64,000 bases of DNA from AP-15 sp963795485 (GTDB lineage Bacteria > Pseudomonadota > Alphaproteobacteria > ATCC43930 > CGMCC-115725), in the NCBI GenBank assembly GCA_963795485.1, contig CAWCIL010000005.1:1-64000 (forward strand), given 5' to 3'. This document shows, one piece after another, positions 57,802 to 64,000 of the stretch (position 1 is the stretch's first letter; each line of letters begins with the position of its first letter). Under the pieces are notes generated by a model. The model had not been told where the DNA came from and made no database searches. It saw only the letters and a program-made list of their open reading frames with translations. The position numbers were made by a program, and so were the translations under genes.

Positions 57802-60227
57802 TTGGGGTCGCCCCACCTCCAATTCCGGATTTCCGGCAGGTCTTGGCCGTGCTGGTCGATGTAGTGTTTGTGCTCAATGAGCTTGTCCTGCATCATCTGC
57901 TTCAGATAGGCTCCCTTTGAGCCCAAATGCGACAGCCGATCCACCACATCTTGCACGAGATGGAACCGGTCGAGGTCATTCTGCACCCGCATGTCGAAGG
58001 CCGTCGTGATCGTGCCTTCCTCCTTGTAGCCGCGGACATGCAGATTGCGATTGGTCCGGCGGTAGGTCAGCCGGTGGACCAGCGAAGGGTAGCCATGGAA
58101 ACCAAAGATGATGTGCTTGTCTTTGGTGAAGAGCGAATCGTAGTCGATTTCGCTCAATCCGTGCGGGTGTTCGCTCTCAGACTGTAACTTCATCAGATCG
58201 ACGACATTGACCACACGTATTTTCAGATCGGGCAAATGCTGGCGAAGAATGGAAACGGCGGCCAGGATCTCCAAGGTGGGCGTGTCGCCGCAGCAAGCCA
58301 TGACCACGTCGGGCTCGGCGTTCTGGTCATTGCTGGCCCATTGCCAGATGCCAATTCCTTCGGTGCAATGCACAGCCGCCGCTTCCATGGTTAGCCATTG
58401 GGGCAATGCATGTTTTCCTGCGACCACCACGTTCACATAATGCCGGCTACGCAGGCAGTGATCAAAGACCGATAGCAGACAGTTGGCGTCGGGCGGAAGG
58501 TAAACCCGCACGATATCGGCCTTCTTGTTGATGACGTGGTCGAGGAAGCCGGGATCCTGGTGAGTGAAGCCGTTGTGATCCTGCTGCCAGACATGCGAGG
58601 CGAGGAGATAGTTCAGTGACGCAATATTCCGCCGCCAGGGCAGCTCCGCCGTTACCTTCAGCCACTTGGCGTGCTGGCTGAACATCGAGTTGACGATGCG
58701 GATAAAGGCCTCATAGCTGTTGAACAGCCCGTGCCGGCCGGTCAGCAGATATCCTTCCAACCATCCCTCGCACTGATGCTCGCTGAGCATCGAGTCCAGA
58801 ACACGTCCGCTAGGTGCGAGGAATTCGTCATTCTCGACGATGCGGGCGTCCCACTGACGATTGGTCGTTTCAAACACCGCGCCCAGGAGATTCGACAGCG
58901 TCTCATCGGGACCGAAGATGCGAAAATTATGGTGATCGTGGTTTAGCTTGGCCACTTCACGCAGGAATTCACCGAGCACGAGCGCATCTTCAGCGTCAAC
59001 AGCGCCGGGCGAAGGCACATTCACCGCGTGGTCATGGAAGTCCGGCATGCGCAGGTCCCGCAGCAGAATGCCGCCATTGGCATGGGGATTGGCGCCCATC
59101 CGCCGGTTACCTTTCGGCGCCAGCTCGGCCAATTCGGGCATGAGCCGGCCATCCGCATCGAATAGTTCCTCTGCCTTGTAGCTCCTCATCCAGCTCTCAA
59201 GCTGTGCGACATGCTCGGGATGTTCGGCGTCAACGATTATCGGCACCTGATGCGCTCGAAATGTGCCCTCGATCTGGAGGCCATCGACGCATTTCGGTCC
59301 CGTCCAGCCCTTCGGAGACCGGAGGACGATCATTGGCCAGCGCGGCCGAGCAGCATCTGTTTTATTCCGTGCGTTCCCCTGGATCCGCCGGATGTCTTCG
59401 ACGGCCTCTTCCATCGTGATGGCCATCAACTGATGCATCTTTTCCGGCTCATCGCCTTCGACAAAGTACGGCGCCCACCCGCAACCTCGCAGGAATTGCT
59501 CCAATTCCTCATGCTCGATACGGGCGAGGACGGTCGGGTTGCTGATCTTGTAGCCGTTGAGATGGAGGATCGGCAGTACGGCTCCGTCGGTAATCGGGTT
59601 GAGCAGCTTGTTGGATTGCCAAGCGGTCGCCAATGGCCCGGTTTCCGCTTCGCCGTCGCCGATGACGCAGGCGACGATCAGCTCGGGATTGTCGAACGCC
59701 GCTCCGAAGGCGTGGCTCAGCGAATACCCCAGTTCGCCGCCTTCGTGAATCGATCCCGGCGTCGTGGGTGCAACATGGCTTGAAATCCCACCGGGAAACG
59801 AGAACTGCTTGAACAGCTTCTTAAGCCCGGCCTCGTCCTGGCTGATGTTTGGATAAACCTCGCTCCAGGTGCCTTCGAGATAGACGTTGCCCACGATCGC
59901 CGGGCCGCCATGACCGGGGCCGGCGATGTAGAGCATGTCCAGATCATGTTTCTTGATGACCCGATTCAAATGCACATAGATGAAGTTCTGGCCCGGCGTC
60001 GTGCCCCAGTGTCCAACCACCAGCGGCTTGACGTGCGACAGTTTCAGCGGCTCGCGCAATAGCGGATTGTCGTAAAGATAAATCTGGCCAACCGACAGAT
60101 AGTTGGCAGCGCGCCAGTAGGCGTTCAGCCGGCGCAACTCGTCGCAACCAAGTATCGCCCGGCTGTCGGGTGACCGATCGTCAACATTTCGGTTCTGAGG
60201 CTCTGGGGTCAAAATGAGTGCGTCCAT
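57798..60227 (-). CDS. xfp: Phosphoketolase (xylulose 5-phosphate / fructose 6-phosphate)
   Basis: 809 residues, ATG at 60227 with GGAG eight bases before; a GTG at 60233 is possible. XFP features: GHWGTTPG, YIAGPGHGGPAIVGN, thiamine diphosphate site VIGDGEAETGPLATAW, NGYKISNPTVLARI, and second half SNDQNAEPDVVMACCGDTP. Cleaves a ketose phosphate with phosphate to acetyl phosphate and an aldose phosphate. Coupled by overlap to the proton ATPase. Intact. Confidence 0.95.
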   Translation of the reverse strand: MDALILTPEPQNRNVDDRSPDSRAILGCDELRRLNAYWRAANYLSVGQIYLYDNPLLREPLKLSHVKPLVVGHWGTTPGQNFIYVHLNRVIKKHDLDMLYIAGPGHGGPAIVGNVYLEGTWSEVYPNISQDEAGLKKLFKQFSFPGGISSHVAPTTPGSIHEGGELGYSLSHAFGAAFDNPELIVACVIGDGEAETGPLATAWQSNKLLNPITDGAVLPILHLNGYKISNPTVLARIEHEELEQFLRGCGWAPYFVEGDEPEKMHQLMAITMEEAVEDIRRIQGNARNKTDAARPRWPMIVLRSPKGWTGPKCVDGLQIEGTFRAHQVPIIVDAEHPEHVAQLESWMRSYKAEELFDADGRLMPELAELAPKGNRRMGANPHANGGILLRDLRMPDFHDHAVNVPSPGAVDAEDALVLGEFLREVAKLNHDHHNFRIFGPDETLSNLLGAVFETTNRQWDARIVENDEFLAPSGRVLDSMLSEHQCEGWLEGYLLTGRHGLFNSYEAFIRIVNSMFSQHAKWLKVTAELPWRRNIASLNYLLASHVWQQDHNGFTHQDPGFLDHVINKKADIVRVYLPPDANCLLSVFDHCLRSRHYVNVVVAGKHALPQWLTMEAAAVHCTEGIGIWQWASNDQNAEPDVVMACCGDTPTLEILAAVSILRQHLPDLKIRVVNVVDLMKLQSESEHPHGLSEIDYDSLFTKDKHIIFGFHGYPSLVHRLTYRRTNRNLHVRGYKEEGTITTAFDMRVQNDLDRFHLVQDVVDRLSHLGSKGAYLKQMMQDKLIEHKHYIDQHGQDLPEIRNWRWGDPK

Positions 60228-61101
60228 TCTCACGACTCCATGTGTGAAACGAGCTCGTATTCAGTTACGCTGACGACGTGCTGCGCGTTCAACTGCATGC
60301 TCGCCGAGCCCCGATAATGCGGACACCAAATCCCGTGCGGTAACATGGGCAGGCGGCCGTAGATGAGGCAGCGCAAACCGGGCCCACGGCCCGATCAAGG
60401 CATCAACTGAATGACTTTAGAGGTCGCAAGGTCGCCCGGGGAGGCTCGGAAAATACTCATCCCCGGCGAGCCCTCCGACGATGCGAAGCAAAAGGCGCGG
60501 CATCCGTCCTATCGCTTCAGCACCTTGGCGATGGGGCGCCGCGCAGGCGGCGGGCGGCGGCAGGTCGCGACCCGGCAACGGCCGCAGAATTCCCCTGGAA
60601 GGCTGGGGTGATATCCCTGCCCGAGGGTGCGATGAACGCATCGGCCATCACCTCGGTCTTTCGGCAACCTTGGCTAGCTTCACCAGCGCGTAATCGAGGG
60701 CGTAATCGCCGGTGCACCGGATCACGATGCCGCGCACCCGTAGCGCGCCATGGATCTGCTCGATCTCAGGAAAGAGTCGCGCTTCAAGCGCGGCGCCGGC
60801 CAGAGATCGATCGATCACGCCGTCGGCTCGCCGCCCTCGGCGATCGCCAACTGGCCGCGTCGCATTGCCTTTGGCTCCTGTTGGCCATTCGAGTGGAGCC
60901 ATTCGGCATCGTCGAGAGCTGGTTTGTCGCCGAGATGGAGTCAGCGATAGCGCGAGGCTCATTCGCCAAAGTTTCCGTCGAGACATTCATTCTCTCACGG
61001 AGGAGACCGCATGCTGCTCTAAGGATTCAATTGTGACCTTGGACAGCCCTAATGGGCAGAGAGCAGATCATGCCGCGCTGAGGGAGCATCGCGGCAGCCG
61101 G
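60228..61101. other. Spacer without a supported gene
   Basis: 870 bases. A minus-strand frame at 60648-60986 ends with a protein-like stretch (PEIEQIHGALRVRGIVIRC) but has no start site or recognisable domain; it could be the end of a broken gene. On the plus strand GGAGGAGACCGCATG precedes a frame of only three codons (~61,000). Nothing else was found. Confidence 0.4.
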
Positions 61102-63504
61102 TTATGCGATCCGCAGGCGCGCGAACACCGGGACCTTTACCCCATCCAGGACGAAGGCAAACACGGCAGCCGCGGCAAGCGTGCCGGCCACCACCAAGGT
61201 CGGCAAGGGCGTCATGGCGAACCCTCCTATGGCGAGTGTCGACGCGATCGTGACATCGGCTACGGACGATGCAGCGAGCCACAGGCGCGGGCGAGACCCC
61301 CACAGGTGCCGGCGTTGACGGATGGCATAGATCGTCGCCTGGCTGCCGAACACCAAGGCTACAAAGGCCAGAGTTCTAAGTGCCCCCGTTTCGAGGTCCA
61401 GCTCAAATTTCCCGACGGCGAGGACACCGGTGCAGAAGGCCAGCAGGCAGACACCCATGATCACGCCCGCAATCGTCAATTTGCCGATATGCCACGCATT
61501 CGGCATTGGCGACGGCCGCACGTTGTCGGTGGTCAACGACATCGACAGGAAGTCGCCGGCGACCATGATGATGACCATCAGCCGCGGGGTCAGAATCGCA
61601 TGCCCGGTCATGATCAGGCCGAGCACCAGAAACAGCACCGTCACAATCTTCTTGATGATCGAATTCAGCGTGTAGGTCAGGATACGCTGGAAAATCACCC
61701 GTCCTTCCTTGACCGCGGCGACGATGTCGGCGAGGCCCGGCTCGGTCAGCACCATGCCCGCAGCCGATTTGGCGACGTCGGTGGCGGTCGAGACCGCGAC
61801 GCCGATCTGTGCCTGGCGCAGTGCCGGTGCGTCATTGGCGCCGTCGCCGCACATCCCGACGGTGTAGCCGCCTTGCTGAAACGCCTTGACGAGCTTGTAC
61901 TTGTCTTCCGGCAGCACGCCCGCGAAGACCGCAAACTTCCCAGGGCGCACGCCATCCGGAATCGGCCCGGGCGGACAGACCGCGCCGTCGAGCCCGACGG
62001 CATGCGCAACGATCGCGGCCGTCGCCGGCGCGTCGCCGGTCACCATCACGGCGCGCACCCCCAGCCCGTGCAGTTCGGTGACGAGTGCGGCCGAATCCGC
62101 GCGCGGCGGATCGCTGAGCGCGATCAGCCCGGCGAGCTTCATCGCCGCCGGTGCTCCGGCCGCAACCGCCAGCACTCTGAAACCCTGCCCTTCGAGTTCG
62201 GATGCTGCCGTCGTCGCGCTCGGCGAGGGCTGGGCGAGCCCGACGACCGCGGCAAAGGCACCCTTGACGACGCGTTGGATCTCGCCGGTCGATTGCCCGA
62301 TCGTGGCCTCTGACATCTTCGTCGCCGGATCGAACGGCACAAACTTGATCAATCTAGGCAAATCGCCGGCGTCCTTGCCGCCGGCGGCCGTGTGAATGGC
62401 GCCATCTACCGGATCCTGCCCGCCCTCCGAACTGGCGAGCGCCGCCAGCTCCAAGACGCGCGCCCTATCGAAACCCGGCATCGGGCGAACATCCGTCACC
62501 TTCAGCTCGTTGCGCGTCAACGTGCCGGTCTTGTCGGCGCACAAAACATCCATCGTTGCCGCTTCGTCGACCGCGGAGAGCCGGGTCGGCAGCACGCCCT
62601 CCTTTGCCAAGGCCCGCGCGCCGAGCGCCGAGGCCAGGGTGAAGGTGGCGGGCAGCGCCACCGGAATCGATGCGAGGACTGCGGTTAGGACCAGCGGAAT
62701 GATCTCGGCCAGCGGCAATCCGAGAAAATAGGCATATCCCACCAGCATCACGATGACGATGCCGTTGAATACGGCCAGATTGCGCACTACGCGCAACACC
62801 GCTTTCTGCTGTGAACTGACGACATGCGCGGTGCGGACCAGTTCCGCGGTGCGGCCGAATTTGGTGCGCGTCCCGGTCGCGGTGACCTCCGCCACCGCCT
62901 CGCCGCGCCGCACCAATGCTCCGGCATAGGTCTCTATCCCCGCGCCGGCTTCGATCGGGATCGATTCGCCGGTCAGCATCGACTGGTCGAGCAGGATCTC
63001 TCCCCCAGTGAGCCGCACATCGGCGGCGACCACGGCGCCGAGCGATAGCTTGACCACATCGCCCGGGACCAGTTCGGCCGTGGGTATGGTTTTCCACCTG
63101 CCGTCGCGCCGCACCGAGGCGTTCAGCGCCAGCCGTGACTTCAGCGCCGCAAGGGTGGCCTGGGCGCGGCTCTCCTGAAACAGCCCGAGTGCGGCATTGA
63201 ACACCAGCAGAAGTGCGATGATTGCGGCCTCGACATATTTGCCGAGCACCAGCTCGAGCATGATCGCTGCCTCCAGCATCCACGGAACCGGCGCCCAGAA
63301 TTTTTCGAGCGCCATGCGCAGCGGGTGCAGCGACGTATCCGGCATCGCGTTTGGGCCAAACTTCGCCAGACGGCTGTGGGCCTCATCGCCGGTCAGGCCG
63401 CTCGCCGGCTCGCCGGGGGCGGGCGGGCTGGTGGGCTTCGCAGGCGATTTCCTTATCGCGGTAGGCGTGCTGGCCATCGTCATAATCTCGCTATGATCTT
63501 GCAT
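61102..63504 (-). CDS. Second P3A-type (proton-efflux) P-type ATPase
   Basis: 800 residues, intact. TGES (MLTGESIPIEAG), CADKTGTLTRNE, VRAVMVTGDAPAT, GMCGDGANDAPAL; membrane segments at ~60-100, 240-300 and the C-terminal six (IVTVLFLVLGLIMTGHAIL, MVAGDFLSMSLTTDNV). No low-complexity tail, unlike the pump at 54900. The start is uncertain: ATG at 63504, 63483 or 63477. Separate transcription unit from the phosphoketolase genes. Confidence 0.88.
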   Translation of the reverse strand: MQDHSEIMTMASTPTAIRKSPAKPTSPPAPGEPASGLTGDEAHSRLAKFGPNAMPDTSLHPLRMALEKFWAPVPWMLEAAIMLELVLGKYVEAAIIALLLVFNAALGLFQESRAQATLAALKSRLALNASVRRDGRWKTIPTAELVPGDVVKLSLGAVVAADVRLTGGEILLDQSMLTGESIPIEAGAGIETYAGALVRRGEAVAEVTATGTRTKFGRTAELVRTAHVVSSQQKAVLRVVRNLAVFNGIVIVMLVGYAYFLGLPLAEIIPLVLTAVLASIPVALPATFTLASALGARALAKEGVLPTRLSAVDEAATMDVLCADKTGTLTRNELKVTDVRPMPGFDRARVLELAALASSEGGQDPVDGAIHTAAGGKDAGDLPRLIKFVPFDPATKMSEATIGQSTGEIQRVVKGAFAAVVGLAQPSPSATTAASELEGQGFRVLAVAAGAPAAMKLAGLIALSDPPRADSAALVTELHGLGVRAVMVTGDAPATAAIVAHAVGLDGAVCPPGPIPDGVRPGKFAVFAGVLPEDKYKLVKAFQQGGYTVGMCGDGANDAPALRQAQIGVAVSTATDVAKSAAGMVLTEPGLADIVAAVKEGRVIFQRILTYTLNSIIKKIVTVLFLVLGLIMTGHAILTPRLMVIIMVAGDFLSMSLTTDNVRPSPMPNAWHIGKLTIAGVIMGVCLLAFCTGVLAVGKFELDLETGALRTLAFVALVFGSQATIYAIRQRRHLWGSRPRLWLAASSVADVTIASTLAIGGFAMTPLPTLVVAGTLAAAAVFAFVLDGVKVPVFARLRIA

Positions 63505-63574
63505 CGGCGGCCGCTGCTCGGCCGCTGGAACGCTCTACAGCGAGGCGAGATCGGCGCTTCCGGGCGGCGGCGGA

Positions 63575-64000
63575 TCATGCGCTCCAGACTAGGAACAGGC
63601 CGATATCGTCGGGCATGCCATCGGGAAAATCGAGCACCCGGGCCTCGAGGCGGAAGCCGCGAGACTTCAGGCCGCGCTTCCATCAGAGATACATCTCGCT
63701 GGGCTCACTGCGCAGTGTTTCCGGCCAGTCCGGAGGCGGCGTGTTCGACGGCACGTCCGCCGTCACAGCACAGACTGGCGGGAAACCGGACTACCATCAA
63801 TTCTCTTTGGCCGTGCTCGGCGGCTTCGCAGGCATGGTGGATCATCGATCGCCAGCCCTTGTCGGTGAAATATAGGCCGATCAGCGCCTCGACCCTCTTG
63901 CGCCGTGCCTGCGCCGCTTCGTCGTGAGCTTCGACCCGGTGCTCGGCTTTTGATGCGCGAAACCGGCGACGATATCCTGGAAGCCGGCGACGGTCAGATC
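63575..64000 (-). pseudogene. Conserved hypothetical protein, broken and running off the window
   Basis: Reading leftwards from 64000: ARRKRVEALIGLYFTDKGW, ELMVVRFPASLCCDGGRAV, then in the next frame DWPETLRSEPSEMYL, an in-frame TGA where an Arg codon is expected, and RGFRLEARVLDFPDGMPDD to the stop at 63575. One shift (~63,750) and one nonsense change. The intact form looks like a small cytoplasmic protein known only as hypothetical. Error or decay cannot be told apart. Confidence 0.55.

Noticed and set aside
60648..60986. 112-codon minus-strand frame with a protein-like C-terminal end
   Set aside because: No start site, no domain and an arginine-rich N-terminal half; at most the end of a broken gene.
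1..64000. tRNA or rRNA genes, including a tRNA as integration site for the recombinase
   Set aside because: No cloverleaf or rRNA-like stretch was recognised by eye; a covariance search would be needed to be sure.

Overview
The window is high-GC DNA from an alphaproteobacterium. Rhizobiales-like chemistry and gene neighbourhoods fit best: FixJ-type receiver/LuxR modules, a heat-shock leader that looks like a ROSE thermometer, a DUF736/DUF2493/ParB/strawberry-notch mobile block, and a phosphoketolase with proton-pumping P-type ATPases. I cannot name the genus. No rRNA, tRNA or CRISPR array was seen.

Layout. (1) 1-10,000: stress and carbohydrate genes. These are a hybrid histidine kinase/response regulator (5' end outside the window), a coupled operon for maltooligosyltrehalose trehalohydrolase and a glycogen debranching enzyme, small unknown proteins, and an Hsp20 gene with an RpoH-type promoter. 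(2) 10,257-15,496: a Mu/Tn7-type transposase with its ATPase partner, then a 2.58-kb unit bounded by 194-bp inverted repeats that carries a UBP zinc finger and a thioredoxin-reductase-like protein. (3) 15,563-27,812: a defence island with a tyrosine recombinase, a four-gene operon (unknown, XRE-ImmA peptidase, phosphoribosyltransferase-like, NADAR), a type III restriction-modification operon with two extra unknown genes, and a HigBA toxin-antitoxin pair. (4) 28,198-40,978: backbone of an integrative or plasmid element, with an internally deleted ArdC, ParB, a methyltransferase/strawberry-notch helicase, a Toprim protein, DUF2493 and DUF736, split by an IS110 element. (5) 41,098-48,310: a methyltransferase, an ABC-F ATPase, an unusual SDR, an epimerase gene broken by an IS1595 element, and an amidohydrolase. 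(6) 48,530-49,768: an integrase remnant abutting a truncated copy of the receiver/LuxR end of the first gene. (7) 49,963-64,000: a second stress block with GH65 phosphorylase, beta-phosphoglucomutase, PPK2, two proton ATPases and phosphoketolase.

How the genes may work together. The flanking blocks share a theme of surviving stress: trehalose and glycogen turnover, polyphosphate-driven nucleotide charging, acetyl-phosphate production, proton export and protein protection. The centre is mobile and defensive DNA. The truncated receiver/LuxR copy near the right side resembles the intact one at the left edge, so recombination probably helped shape the region.

A caution for every reader: at least fifteen long genes are broken by single-base shifts, most of them in or beside short homopolymers, and this affects housekeeping and mobile genes alike. 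I read most of these as indel errors in the assembly, though real mutation cannot be excluded. I annotate such genes as one locus and give the position of each shift.
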